Part shown: piece by piece, positions 1-10,192 of the stretch
Numbering within the stretch: position 1 is the stretch's first letter
Layout: each line of letters begins with the position of its first letter
Source of the DNA: Deltaproteobacteria bacterium
GTDB taxonomy: Bacteria > Desulfobacterota > Binatia > UBA9968 > JAJDTQ01
DNA length: 34,125 nt
Direction: 5' to 3'
Assembly (NCBI GenBank): GCA_028821115.1
Contig: JAPPHF010000061.1
Coordinates: forward strand, 1 to 34,125
The notes under the pieces: model-generated
Told to the model about the DNA's origin: nothing
Database searches by the model: none
The model's input: only the letters and a program-made list of their open reading frames with translations
Made by a program: the position numbers and the translations under genes

Positions 1-230
1 CTCTCGATCTCGCGACGGATGATATCGTCGAACAGCGCGGAGCGATAACGGACCAACTCCATCCCTTCGGGGAGCAGCGCAAAGACCTGACCGACCTTCC
101 GTCGGATGTCGTCGTTGACGAACCACTCCGCGTAAGGATCCTTGAACAGCGGGTGTTCCCGATCTTTCTCCTGCTCCCGGATGCCCGCGATAAAGAATGC
201 CGTGGCGCCGACTTCGTTGATGTCCGACAT
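1..230 (-). CDS. Class I SAM-dependent methyltransferase, LCM/PPM-like family (N-terminal part, runs off left edge)
   Basis: Reverse-strand translation from ATG at 230: MSDINEVGATAFFIAGIREQEKDREHPLFKDPYAEWFVNDDIRRKVGQVFALLPEGMELVRYRSALFDDIIRREIE; DPYAxxFV and R(Y/T)R..FDD motifs typical of this family. Confidence 0.6.
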   Translation of the reverse strand, partial: MSDINEVGATAFFIAGIREQEKDREHPLFKDPYAEWFVNDDIRRKVGQVFALLPEGMELVRYRSALFDDIIRREIE

Positions 231-335
231 CTCACCCTCCCGTTGGTCCGCCCTGATAAACGGTGGAACAATCCGATGACTACGAAGAAATTCTAGACCG
301 TTCCACGTTGCCGCACAAACGCGCGCAAACCCCGC

Positions 336-887
336 TCACAGGCACTCGATGAAGAACAGCGCCCAAGGTCCGAGGCCGATCTCCTTGGCTACGGCCGGGC
401 GGTCGCCCGGAGGATCGAAGACCAGCCAGAGAGGGCCGCGGTCCCCGATGCCAAGGGGGCGACCGTCGGCCCGTGTCGCCACGATCCAATCGCGCGCCTT
501 TACATCCGCCCCCGACAACCTGAAGCGGAACCCATCGAGCGCTAGCACGTCGAGCGCCCTTCCCTCGCAACCCGCGGCGTTGAGGACGTCGGCCAGGCGG
601 GGGCCGGTTGCAGTCCTGGGGCCGCCCCAGCTCTCGTCGTCGACGCGCACTTCAGCGACCCCGAGACCCTCGAGCATCGGACGGTCGAACACGAACGCCT
701 TGTCGAAAGGGCGCTTGTGATACTTGAAGAACACGTCGCGCCGCTCATCGTAGGCGGGCCGGTTGGTGTTCGCAACGCTGCCCGCGACCGTCAGCACCAC
801 CGGTCCGGCGACCATCTCTGCCTCGACCGGCCCACGAACAACCCCACACACCAAGACGATGATGCCAACGGCGACGACCTTCTTCAT
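336..887 (-). CDS. Secreted molybdopterin-oxidoreductase-domain-like protein
   Basis: 183 aa; N-terminal signal peptide MKKVVAVGIIVLVCGVV; GPRLADVLNAAG and DWIVATRADGRPLGIGDRGPLWLVFDPP resemble sulfite-oxidase/YedY-like pterin-domain fragments. Confidence 0.55.
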   Translation of the reverse strand: MKKVVAVGIIVLVCGVVRGPVEAEMVAGPVVLTVAGSVANTNRPAYDERRDVFFKYHKRPFDKAFVFDRPMLEGLGVAEVRVDDESWGGPRTATGPRLADVLNAAGCEGRALDVLALDGFRFRLSGADVKARDWIVATRADGRPLGIGDRGPLWLVFDPPGDRPAVAKEIGLGPWALFFIECL

Positions 888-1018
888 GCAATCCTCCCTG
901 TCTCACGCCCGGGTGCCGCGCTTCTTGTCGTTCTCCCCGGCCATCGCGCCCCCTGTTCGTCAAAGCCGCCATGGCAGCCGCACAAACCCGCAGGCGCTCC
1001 GGACTACACCTCCGTACA

Positions 1019-2470
1019 TCACTCATATCCCGGAGGCGAAACGAAGCTTCGATAGTGTTGTTCGAGCAACCGCGCGAAATGAATGCAAGTCAGGTCACCG
1101 TACTGCGGGCCGATGATCTGGATGCCCACCGGTAGCCCTTCACCGTCGAGTCCGATGGGGGCCACGGATGACGGAAGGTACGCGAGGTTGGCGTAGCCCG
1201 GCAGCGAGACCTGGTTCATGAACGGCTGCATGGCGCCATCCACCGGCACGGAGCGTTGATACGGCGGCGTGGGGTCGTGACGCATGGCGGTCGATACCGT
1301 GATGGGAGCCAGCAACAGGTCGTAGCGCCGGAAGAATTCGTGCCACTTCCACCGTATCCGGTGCCGCGCCTCGTCAAGCCGGAGCCAGTCCAGGTGCGGC
1401 AATGTCATGCCTTGAAGCATTCGCGCCCGCTTGCCGTCGTCCCCGGGCGCGAGCTTCTTCCGTTCTTTCTCGTTGGCGGCGAACTCCTCGTCGGTCTGCC
1501 GGCCGGAAGTCGCGGCCCGAAGCAGCACGTCGAAGACACGGTGGGAATCGGCCACGTCGAACCCCGGCCTGGCGCCGGCGCCCACCTTGACCCCGTTGTG
1601 CCGGAGAAAGCGGGCGAGGGCTTGGTGCAGAGCGCGGATCCGCCGCGACGTGGGCACGGTCTCGTCGTCGAGCAGCAGCGCTACCCGGTATTCTTCCAGT
1701 TTCTTCTTGCCGGGCCTGGGCAGAGTCAGCCGGAGTCCGGCGGCGTCGATCTCGTCGGGCCCGGCGATCACCGAGAGCAGCAGCGAGAGATCCCCGGCGC
1801 TTCGCGCCAGCGGCCCGATGACGAGCATGTCCAGCGGCGCCCGGTTGGCGCCCAACGCGTGTCCGTCGGTGGGGCAGATGCCCTGGGTCGGCTTGTGCGC
1901 GAACAGGCCGCACCAGGCCGCCGGGTTGCGCACCGAGCCGGCGATGTCGCTCCCCATCTCGAGGCCGGTCAGCCCTGCCGCGAGGGCGGCCGCCGAGCCG
2001 CCGGAGGAGCCGCCAGGGGCTCGTTCCGGATCCCAGGGGTTGCGGGTGGTGCCGTAGATGTCGTTGAAGCTCTGGGCGTCGGCCAGCCAGATGGGAACAT
2101 TCGTCTTCCCGAAGATCATGGCGCCAGCATCCCGCAGGCGCTTGACGGAGAGGGCGTCGGCGCGGGCGATGTTGTCCCGCCGTGCCGGCACTCCCCACGT
2201 GGTCGGCAATCCGGCCACATGGAAGGAATCCTTCACGGTCATGGGTACGCCGTGCAGCGGCCCCCACCGCTCGCCCCGGGCGAGCGCCCGGTCCGCCTCC
2301 CGGGCCCGCCGCCGCGCCCGCGGAATGTCGGTGGCGACGATCGCGTTGAGGGTCGGGTTGAACCGATCGACCCGCGCCAGATAGTGGTCCAGCAGCTCGA
2401 GGCACCCGATCTTGCGGCGGCGGATGAGACTCGCCAGACGTGTTGCCGGAAGAAAGGCCGGGTCGGTCAT
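1019..2470 (-). CDS. Amidase (amidase signature family)
   Basis: 483 aa; MTVKDSF catalytic Lys, APGGSSGGSAAALAAGLTGLEMGSDIAGSVRNPAAWCGL amidase signature. Confidence 0.93.
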   Translation of the reverse strand: MTDPAFLPATRLASLIRRRKIGCLELLDHYLARVDRFNPTLNAIVATDIPRARRRAREADRALARGERWGPLHGVPMTVKDSFHVAGLPTTWGVPARRDNIARADALSVKRLRDAGAMIFGKTNVPIWLADAQSFNDIYGTTRNPWDPERAPGGSSGGSAAALAAGLTGLEMGSDIAGSVRNPAAWCGLFAHKPTQGICPTDGHALGANRAPLDMLVIGPLARSAGDLSLLLSVIAGPDEIDAAGLRLTLPRPGKKKLEEYRVALLLDDETVPTSRRIRALHQALARFLRHNGVKVGAGARPGFDVADSHRVFDVLLRAATSGRQTDEEFAANEKERKKLAPGDDGKRARMLQGMTLPHLDWLRLDEARHRIRWKWHEFFRRYDLLLAPITVSTAMRHDPTPPYQRSVPVDGAMQPFMNQVSLPGYANLAYLPSSVAPIGLDGEGLPVGIQIIGPQYGDLTCIHFARLLEQHYRSFVSPPGYE

Positions 2471-2477
2471 GTCCCGC

Positions 2478-3362
2478 TTACAACAGATGCTTCTTGAAGA
2501 AGGCCACCGTCCGCTCCCATGCGAGCTTGGCGGCGGCTTCGTCGTAGCGCGGCGTCGAATTGTTGTGAAAGCCGTGGCGCGTTCCCGGATAGGTATGGGC
2601 CTCGTATGCCACGCCGTTGGCCTCCAGAGCGGCGTGGTAGGCCGGAGCCTGCTTGTTGATGCGCGGATCGTTCTCCGCGTACTGGATCAGCAGCGCGGCC
2701 TTGATCCTGGCGACATCGTCGGCCGACTTCGGGGCCGAGCCGTAGAACGGCACGCCGGCACTCAGATCGCCTCCCATCTGCACCGCGAGGAAATTCACCA
2801 CGCCGCCGCCGAAGCAGAAACCGGTGGCGCCCAGCTTCCCGTTGGACAGTTCGTGGGCCTTGAGATACCTCGCGCTGTTGAGAAGGTCCGTGCGCAGCTT
2901 GCCGCGGTCGAGGCTCCTCTGCATTTTCTTGCCGTCGTCGTCGTTGCCGGGATAGCCGCCGATGGGCGAGAGGCCATCCGGCGCCATGGCGAGAAAGCCC
3001 GCCACCGCGGCCCGCCGGGCGACGTCCTCGATATGCGGGTTCAGGCCCCGGTTCTCGTGAACGACAAGAACGGCGGGAAACGGGCCCGCCCCGGCCGGCC
3101 GGACCAGATAGCCACGCATCTTGCCGGAGTTGCCACCGGGCGAATCGTACGTGACATAGCGCGCCTTGATGCGTTTGTCGGTAAAGGAAATCATCTGCGC
3201 CCTTGCGTAGCGCGGCAGCATCGCCTCCGCCATCGCCAGCGCCGACCCGCCGACAACGACGAGAGCGGCCGCGCGTCGAAGGAACTCACGGCGCTCCATG
3301 TTGCTGTGGCAGTACTCGTCATACAGGTCGTAGACCTGTGGATCGATCAGATGCTTGTCCAT
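2478..3362 (-). CDS. Dienelactone hydrolase family protein, putative Tat-exported
   Basis: 294 aa; RREFLRRAAALVVVGGSALA twin-arginine-like signal; GFCFGGG nucleophile elbow; GTRHGFHN. Confidence 0.88.
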   Translation of the reverse strand: MDKHLIDPQVYDLYDEYCHSNMERREFLRRAAALVVVGGSALAMAEAMLPRYARAQMISFTDKRIKARYVTYDSPGGNSGKMRGYLVRPAGAGPFPAVLVVHENRGLNPHIEDVARRAAVAGFLAMAPDGLSPIGGYPGNDDDGKKMQRSLDRGKLRTDLLNSARYLKAHELSNGKLGATGFCFGGGVVNFLAVQMGGDLSAGVPFYGSAPKSADDVARIKAALLIQYAENDPRINKQAPAYHAALEANGVAYEAHTYPGTRHGFHNNSTPRYDEAAAKLAWERTVAFFKKHLL

Positions 3363-3515
3363 CGGGGGGCCTCCCTGCCTTTGGGTTAGTCAACCACGGC
3401 TTTCGAAATGCTGCCGACGCTCGCACGGTCAGGCAACCCTGTCCGGTTCCTGAGCACATTCTATGGCGAAGAATCCAGAATGCAACCTGATGGGGGCGGC
3501 TGCGGCCCCGTTACC

Positions 3516-4655
3516 TCATATCGGCGGCCTGCTGTTCTCGCCGTAGCCTGTCAACTCCACATACCCGTGCCCGATCCGCGCGCCGCTTCCGGATTCGATC
3601 CGGACCGAGCCCTCCCAGTAAAACAGGTTCGGGATGAGCGCACTCCGGTTCTCCTGATCGGCCACTCTGGGAGCGATGACGGCGCGGATGGCGGCGTCCG
3701 GGATGTCCAGAATCCAGCCGGCCGGATAGGGGGCGCCGGAGGCCGGGCTGGTCCACTGGCCGGTGGCGTTGAGCTTCCATTCACCCGGCTGCAGGTAGCG
3801 GACGGCACCGCCGGTTTCCACCAAGGTCGCGCCGGCGTAGCGGGTCCCGCCATCGCGGTTTCTGAGCAGGTAGAGCATGACCTCGCGGCCGTCGTCGAAC
3901 TGGAGGCTGAACCAGTCCCACCCTTCGGTGTCCTGGCCAAGTTGGTTGGAGCCGAACTCCTTGTCCATCCAGCTCGTTCCGCTGACCTCCCACTCCTTTC
4001 CATCCAGGCGGACCGTGCCGCTCGTGGCCATGCGGGTGAAACTGTAGTAGTGGCTGGCCTCGGTGGCACCCTCCCCTTTGCGGCTCACGCCGCCGGGACC
4101 CTGGTACACCAAGGGCTTGAGCGGGCGGGTGGAAAGGCTGAAGCTGAAGGACTTGCCGGCGTCCGCCATGATGAAGTCGAAGCCCTTACCGTTCCAGCTC
4201 AACTGCCATTTATCGGGCGTGCCCGGAGGACCGACGCTCCAGGCGATGCGCGGGTCTGGATGGCGGCCGAAGCCGGCCAGCAGCGGCGCCGCCCGCACCA
4301 CCAGCTCGCTGAAGCGGTGACGGCCGGTTTCCAGGTCGGTGAGGGCGGCGTGACCCATGATGATGTTGTTGGCGGCCCATGCGGAGCCGCCGTCGGGCGC
4401 ATCCCGCGACACGCCGACCCTGAAGAACGTGAACTGAAACCCGAAGCGCGGAGCCGGCTCCCCGCCGGTGCCCAAGTGGCCGGTAAAGTACCACCACTCG
4501 GTCTTGTAGCCGTCCCGGGCCCAGTGGTCCCGCGGGAACGACCATACGTAACCCGGTTGGGCGGAGGTCCAGGCGTGAGCAAGGCCGGTCCAGAGAATGA
4601 TGCCGACCAGCGCGAGGATGCAAGCCCCCGCTCCCAACTCTTCACGCGTCCGCAT
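3516..4655 (-). CDS. AttH-type lipocalin-like / carotenoid 1,2-hydratase (CrtC)-like secreted hydrolase
   Basis: 379 aa; signal peptide; PRDHWARDGYKTEWWYFTGHL and FQFTFFR motifs; SGTSWMDKEFG; overlaps upstream permease by 14 nt. Confidence 0.85.
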   Translation of the reverse strand: MRTREELGAGACILALVGIILWTGLAHAWTSAQPGYVWSFPRDHWARDGYKTEWWYFTGHLGTGGEPAPRFGFQFTFFRVGVSRDAPDGGSAWAANNIIMGHAALTDLETGRHRFSELVVRAAPLLAGFGRHPDPRIAWSVGPPGTPDKWQLSWNGKGFDFIMADAGKSFSFSLSTRPLKPLVYQGPGGVSRKGEGATEASHYYSFTRMATSGTVRLDGKEWEVSGTSWMDKEFGSNQLGQDTEGWDWFSLQFDDGREVMLYLLRNRDGGTRYAGATLVETGGAVRYLQPGEWKLNATGQWTSPASGAPYPAGWILDIPDAAIRAVIAPRVADQENRSALIPNLFYWEGSVRIESGSGARIGHGYVELTGYGENSRPPI

Positions 4656-7179
4656 GACACAGCTCGTTGGCCGGCGTGCGGCTGGCCTTGAACGCCGGGT
4701 AGAGGCTCGCCAGCACCGCGGCGCACACGATGGCGAGGGCTTCTCCGGCCAGCGGCCACCACGGCCAGGCCCATTCGATGCTCCACCCGAAGTAGCTCTT
4801 CTGGATGACGAAGATCAGGATCGCACCCAGGCCGATGCCGCCGGCGAAGCCCAGCACCAGGCCCAGGAATGCCATAGCGGTCCCCTTGCTGACGAACAGC
4901 AGGAACACCTGCCTGCGAAAGGCGCCCAGGGTGCGGTAGAGGGCGATCTCGCTCGCCTTCTCCTGCGCCACCACCAGGAGGGTCAGGGTGATGGCGCAGG
5001 CCGCGATGATCAGGCTCATGACCTGGAGGATCCGGGTCACCGCGAAGGTCTGGTCGAAGACGCGGAAAATGTCCTCCTTCAGGTGGCGGTTGCTCCGCAC
5101 TCGCAAGGAACCGCGCGGATGCCGGCTTTCGATGCCCGCTGCCACCGCTTCCGGGTCCGCGCCCGGCCTCAGTTGAAGCGCGACGCTGGTGAGGGCGCCG
5201 GGACCCAAGGTTTCCGCCATGAGGCCGAGATCCATGGTGACCGAGCCGCCCTGCGTGTAGTCCCGGTAGATCCCCGACACCGGCAGGCGCACCGGTCCCT
5301 GCGACCCCTCGATCTCTATCGTATCCCCCACCGTGACCGACGCGCTCGAGGACAGCGGCTCGCCGATGAGGATACCGCGCTCCCGTATCGCGCGCCCCAC
5401 GACATCCCCGCCCGACAGAAGCGCCAGGCGCTGCCGCGCCGCCGGACGGCTGAGGTCTACGCCCACCACCGCCACGCGCTGGCCCTCTACCGCCAGGAAC
5501 AGGCGGCGCAGCGGACCGACTCCCTCCACGTCGGGCCTGCCCGCCAGCCGCTCCACGAGTTGCGCGCTCAGGGTCGCGTCCGGCCCGGGCCGCGCTCCGA
5601 CGGTCGCGGTCACGAAGACGTCTGCGGTTAGTGAACGGTCCACCCAGCGCACCAGGGTCTCGCGGAAACTTTCCACCAGCAGGGTGATGCCCACCAGCAG
5701 GCACACGGCCATGGCCAGGGACGACACCGAGAACGAGGTGTTGGCCAGGGTCGCCCCGAGGCTCCGGACACCATACCGGAAGCCGAAGTCCGGGACCCGG
5801 ACCCTCGCGGCAAGATGCTGCACCAGCCAAGGGGTCAACAGCGGCAGACACAGCATCACGGCGGTGGAAAGGACGAAGCCCGTGAGCCGCCAGCGCCAGG
5901 CGATCAGCCAGTACCACGCCAGCGCCCCGACGACGAGCACGAGGCCGATACGGAAGAGCACGCGGGTGACGGCCGTCCCCGCCGACTGGGCCGGCAAGGT
6001 GTCCAACAATGTCCGCGTGTCCCTTCGCCACACGTCCAGGGCAGGCAGCAAGGTGCCGCTCAGGGCGCCCCCCAGGCCCGCGAACACGGCCAGCGCCAGT
6101 GTGCCGCGCGAAACCTCCAACGACTCGATCTCCCGGAGCATGTAGACGTTGGTCAGGGTGGAACTCACCGCCTCCAGGTTCCAGACCGCTGTCCAGTAGC
6201 CCGCAAGAATGCCGATGGCCACGCCCATGACCCCGAGCAGCGCGGCCTCTCCCAGGATCAGCGCCAGGACCTGGCCCGGGGTTGAACCGAGGGAGCGCAG
6301 CACCCCGAACTCCCTTCGCTGCCACACCAGACAGGCGCGCATGCTGCTGAACACGAGGAACGTCCCCACCAGGAGGCTCACCAAGCTCATGGCGGTAAGG
6401 TTCAACCGGAACGCCCCGAGGAGCTCCCGCGCCTGCCCGGTGCGCTCCGACGGAGTCACCGCGTCCGCCCGACCGCCGAGCCTGTCCTCGATTCGGGCCG
6501 CCAGCGCCGGAAGATCGGCACCCTCGGCCGCCGTCACGCCGATGCGGTGGAGGGTCCCGGCGCCGCCGAACAGGGACTGGGCGTCCGCGATGTCCATCAC
6601 CAGCGCCTGGCGTTCGCCGGACGCCCCCCACCGCTCGAAGTCGATCAACGCCCCGAACCGAAGCTGTCGCGAGCCGGCGCCGTCACGGACCTTGAAGCGG
6701 TCGCCCGGCACCCATCCCATGACCCTTGCCAACTCCGGGGTGGCCGCCGCCCAGCCGCGGCCGGCGGCGACCGGCGCGCCCGGCGCGAATCCCGAAAACG
6801 CCCCCCAAAGGTCCAGGGCGGGCGCCAGCAGGTCCACGCCCAGAAGCCGCGCGAACGTGCCGGGCCGTCCCTCCACCGCTACCGTGGTCTCGAACGCCGG
6901 CCAGGCCGCGGTTACCCCGGGCGTGCCCCGGACAAGCGGATACGCCGCGTCGGGAAGGGTGCCGCCCTTGCCAGTGACGACGATGTCCGCGGCGCCGCCG
7001 ATGGTGCGGACCCCGGCGGCAAATGAAGCCACGGCGCTCTGATTGAGGATGCGGATACTGATGACCGAGGCCACCCCCAGGGCCACGCCAAGGACGGTAA
7101 GAGCGTAGAGCACGGGATTGGTGCGCCAGTGGGCGGACACGGTCCTGTAGAAGTAGCGTACCATCGTTCCGGCGCTCAC
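4642..7179 (-). CDS. FtsX-like ABC transporter permease (two FtsX domains)
   Basis: 845 aa; N-terminal TM, two multi-TM FtsX-like blocks (LVSLLVGTFLVFSSMRACLVWQRREFGVLRSLGSTPGQVLAL; TLLVVAQEKASEIALYRTLGAFRRQVFLLFV); 4-nt overlap with ATPase gene. Confidence 0.9.
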   Translation of the reverse strand: MSAGTMVRYFYRTVSAHWRTNPVLYALTVLGVALGVASVISIRILNQSAVASFAAGVRTIGGAADIVVTGKGGTLPDAAYPLVRGTPGVTAAWPAFETTVAVEGRPGTFARLLGVDLLAPALDLWGAFSGFAPGAPVAAGRGWAAATPELARVMGWVPGDRFKVRDGAGSRQLRFGALIDFERWGASGERQALVMDIADAQSLFGGAGTLHRIGVTAAEGADLPALAARIEDRLGGRADAVTPSERTGQARELLGAFRLNLTAMSLVSLLVGTFLVFSSMRACLVWQRREFGVLRSLGSTPGQVLALILGEAALLGVMGVAIGILAGYWTAVWNLEAVSSTLTNVYMLREIESLEVSRGTLALAVFAGLGGALSGTLLPALDVWRRDTRTLLDTLPAQSAGTAVTRVLFRIGLVLVVGALAWYWLIAWRWRLTGFVLSTAVMLCLPLLTPWLVQHLAARVRVPDFGFRYGVRSLGATLANTSFSVSSLAMAVCLLVGITLLVESFRETLVRWVDRSLTADVFVTATVGARPGPDATLSAQLVERLAGRPDVEGVGPLRRLFLAVEGQRVAVVGVDLSRPAARQRLALLSGGDVVGRAIRERGILIGEPLSSSASVTVGDTIEIEGSQGPVRLPVSGIYRDYTQGGSVTMDLGLMAETLGPGALTSVALQLRPGADPEAVAAGIESRHPRGSLRVRSNRHLKEDIFRVFDQTFAVTRILQVMSLIIAACAITLTLLVVAQEKASEIALYRTLGAFRRQVFLLFVSKGTAMAFLGLVLGFAGGIGLGAILIFVIQKSYFGWSIEWAWPWWPLAGEALAIVCAAVLASLYPAFKASRTPANELCHADA

Positions 7180-7871
7180 CCGGGGGCTTCGGCCTCCTCC
7201 AGAAGGCCGCTATGGAGCCGCAGAGTGCGGTCCGCCATGGAGGCCAACTCGCGGCTGTGGGTGGCGTAGACGAGGGTGGCGCCCTCCTCCGCCACCATTT
7301 TCAGCATGAGGTCCATCACCACCTCGCCGCTGGCGTCGTCCAAGCTGCCGGTGGGCTCGTCCGCCAACAACAGGCGGGGCCGGCGCAGCAGCGCCCGGCA
7401 GATGGCCACGCGCTGCATCTCGCCGCCGCTCAACCCCGCCACCGGGTCGGCCGCCCGATCGGCAAGTCCCACCCGCTCCAGCAGCGCTGCCACCCGCTCG
7501 CGGTAGTCCCGTTCCCGCGCCCCGGCGATGAGATCCGGCAGGGCCACGTTGTCCCGCACCGTGAGATGAGGCAGCAGGTGGAACAGTTGGAAGACGAAGC
7601 CGATGTCGCGGCGGCGGAGTCGGGTCCGGGCGGTCTCGTTGAGGCTTTCGAGGGGCGTGCCGTGCACCGCCACCGACCCGTGCGTGGGCACGTCGATACC
7701 GGCAGCGAGATGGAGCAGTGTGGACTTGCCGCTGCCGCTGCGGCCGACGATGGCCACGGTCTGGCCCGAGGTGATCTCGCAGGAGACATCGCGCAGCGCG
7801 TAGCGCTCCGCGGAGCCCGCCCCGTCGTACACCTTCGAGACGCCGGCGAAGGTAAGCGCAGCCGCGTCCAT
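7176..7871 (-). CDS. ABC transporter ATP-binding protein (LolD/MacB-like)
   Basis: MDAAALTFAGVSKVYDG... start at 7871; Walker A GRSGSGKST, signature LSGGEMQRVAICRALL, Walker B LLLADEPTGSLD. Confidence 0.95.
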   Translation of the reverse strand: MDAAALTFAGVSKVYDGAGSAERYALRDVSCEITSGQTVAIVGRSGSGKSTLLHLAAGIDVPTHGSVAVHGTPLESLNETARTRLRRRDIGFVFQLFHLLPHLTVRDNVALPDLIAGARERDYRERVAALLERVGLADRAADPVAGLSGGEMQRVAICRALLRRPRLLLADEPTGSLDDASGEVVMDLMLKMVAEEGATLVYATHSRELASMADRTLRLHSGLLEEAEAPG

Positions 7872-8767
7872 CAGCGGGCGCCGAGCACGTAACGCAAACC
7901 CTCTTCCAGGGAGCCGTGGCGGAATGCGTACCCGGCGGCGGTCAGGCCGGCCGGTTTGACGCGGGTGCTGGCCAGCAGCAACGCGTCCGCCATCTCGCCG
8001 AAGGCCAGCCGCGCCGCGAAGCCAGGCATCGGGAAAAGCGTGGGCCGCCGCAGCACGCGGCCGAGGGTCCTGGTGAATTCGCCGTTGGTCACGGGCGCCG
8101 GCGCCACCACGTTCACGGGCCCGGCCGCCGAGTCGGTGGACAGCAAGTGCCCGATGGCCGCCACGGTGTCGTCCAGGGTGATCCAGCTCATGTACTGCCG
8201 GCCATTGCCGATGACGCCTCCGGCGCCGAGCCTGAAGGGGGTCAACATCTTGGCCAGGGCGCCGCCGTCCTTGCTGAGCACGACCCCCAGACGGGCATGG
8301 GCCACCCGGATACCCTTCCCTTCCGCCGCTTCGGTGGCCGCCTCCCACTCGCGGCAAACCTCGGAGAGGAAGCCGGAGCCCGGCGCGCTCCCCTCGGTGA
8401 GTTCCTCGTCGCCGCGGTCGCCGTAGTAGCCGATGGCTGATGCCGACACCAGCACCCGCGGCGGCCGTTCGAGCCCGGCCAGGGTCGCGGCCAGCAACGA
8501 CGTGCCCTTCACGCGGCTCTCCCTGATGCGGCGCTTCTTCTCCGCGGTCCAGCGCCCGGTGGCGATGTTGTCCCCGGCCAGGTGGACGACACCGTCGAAC
8601 CCCTCCAGCGCGTCCGGCTCCAGCACGCCGGCCTCCGGGTCCCAGCGGATGTCGCCGGCCCCCGGCGCCGACCGGCCCAGCTGTACTACCTCATGGCCCC
8701 CGCCGGCGAGAAACCGGACCAACGCACCCCCCACCAGTCCCGTCGCTCCGGTCACCAGAATCTTCAT
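7871..8767 (-). CDS. TIGR01777 family NAD-dependent epimerase/dehydratase
   Basis: MKILVTGATGLVGGALVRFLAGGGHEVVQLGRS; DGVVHLAGDNIATGRWTAEKKRRIRESRVKGT; ATG at 8767 preceded by GGGAGG Shine-Dalgarno. Confidence 0.92.
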   Translation of the reverse strand: MKILVTGATGLVGGALVRFLAGGGHEVVQLGRSAPGAGDIRWDPEAGVLEPDALEGFDGVVHLAGDNIATGRWTAEKKRRIRESRVKGTSLLAATLAGLERPPRVLVSASAIGYYGDRGDEELTEGSAPGSGFLSEVCREWEAATEAAEGKGIRVAHARLGVVLSKDGGALAKMLTPFRLGAGGVIGNGRQYMSWITLDDTVAAIGHLLSTDSAAGPVNVVAPAPVTNGEFTRTLGRVLRRPTLFPMPGFAARLAFGEMADALLLASTRVKPAGLTAAGYAFRHGSLEEGLRYVLGAR

Positions 8768-8839
8768 CAGCGGGCCTCCCTTGTACAACCTCTCTTTTGC
8801 CATGATAGCATTTACGACCGGCCTTCATAGAACCCGCGC

Positions 8840-8882
8840 GCTGTTTGACGCTGTTTGACTTACCTGACAAGTCTCCTTAAAT
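8840..8882 (+). promoter_or_regulatory. Putative sigma70-like promoter for trpBA, overlapping a 10-bp tandem repeat
   Basis: GCTGTTTGAC repeated at 8840-8849 and 8850-8859; TTGACT (8855-8860), 16-nt spacer, TTAAAT (8877-8882). Confidence 0.35.
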
Positions 8883-8943
8883 GGTTCGGTGAACGGGACT
8901 TCGGCGATTCAACCCCCTCCCATGCTTTCCGTCCCACTAACAC

Positions 8944-10192
8944 GATGCTCGACAGCCTGCTGAAAAACGTGGAAGCGCGCACCGGTTACTTCGGCGCCTA
9001 CGGCGGCGCGTTCACGCCGGAGATCCTGCGCACGACCCTTGACGAGCTGATCGCCGCCTTCGAGGACGCGCGCAGGGACCCGTCGTTCTGGGAGGAGTTC
9101 CGGACGGTCATGCAGACGTACTCGTGCCGGCCGACACCCCTCACCCCTCTCAAGAACCTGAGCGAGGCCTTGGGCGGTCCCGCGATCTACATGAAGCGGG
9201 AGGACCTCAACCAGACCGGCTCCCACAAGATCAACAACGTCATGGGCCAGGGGCTGCTGGTGGCGCGCATGGGCAAGAAGCGCGTCATCGCCGAGACCGG
9301 CGCCGGGCAACACGGCGTCGCCACCGCCACCATGGCGGCGCGGCTGGGGCTCAAGTGCACCATCTACATGGGCGCGGTGGACGTGGAGCGGCAGCGGCCC
9401 AACGTCTTCTGGATGGAGCGGCTCGGCGCCGAGGTGGTGTCGGTGGAGGACGGCTCGGCCACCCTGAAGGACGCCATCAACCAGTGCCTGCGGGACTGGG
9501 CCTTCTCCATGGACGATACCCACTATGTGCTGGGAACCGCCTGCGGGCCGCACCCGTTCCCCCAGATGGTGGCGTGGTTCCAGCAGATCATCGGGCAGGA
9601 GTGCCGCGAGCAGATGCTGGCCGCCACCGGGCGCCTGCCGGACCGGGTGTACTGCTGCGTGGGCGGCGGCTCCAACGCCACCGGCACCTTTCTGGGCTTC
9701 CTGGACGACGAGGAGGTGGAGTTGGTGGGGATCGAGGCCGGCGGCGAAGGGCTCGACACCGGCCGCCACGCCGCCCGGCTGGCTGGCACGGACGGCAGTC
9801 CCGGCGTCGCCCAGGGGTACAAGACCTACTTCCTCCAGGACAAGGAAGGCCAGATGCGCCACACCCACTCCGTGGCCGCGGGGCTGGACTACATCGGCGT
9901 GAGCCCGATCCTCGCCTGCCTGCGAGAGAGCGGACGGGTCCGCTACGAGGCGACCACCGATGGCGAAGTGCTGGAGGCGTTCCAGACGCTCCTGCGCCGG
10001 GAAGGCATCATCGCCGCCCTGGAAAGCGCCCACGCCGTCGCCGGCGCCATCCGCGAGGCGCCGGACATGGGCAAGGACAAGACCGTGCTGCTGACCCTTT
10101 CCGGCCGCGGCGACAAGGACATCTTCACCATCGCCGAGGCGCTCAAAGACCCCGGCTGGCAACGGTTCCTGCAGCGGAAAGCCGGCCGTTGA
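8944..10192 (+). CDS. trpB: Tryptophan synthase beta chain
   Basis: MLDSLLKNVEARTGYFGAYGGAFTPEIL; KREDLNQTGSHKINN PLP-Lys motif; AETGAGQHGVATAT; internal ATG at 8944 preferred over ORF start 8855. Confidence 0.93.

Noticed and set aside
3480-3515. Possible rho-independent terminator downstream of the AttH gene (GGGGCCGCAGCCGCCCC on the minus strand)
   Set aside because: Only about a 5-bp stem and no T-tract; not distinguishable from GC-rich background.
4199-6631. 810-aa minus-strand ORF overlapping the permease and AttH genes
   Set aside because: Different frame of the same strand as the FtsX permease; Gly/Arg-rich nonsense translation.
8855-8943. 30-aa N-terminal extension of trpB
   Set aside because: Overlaps the promoter-like element; homologous TrpB sequences begin near the ATG at 8944.
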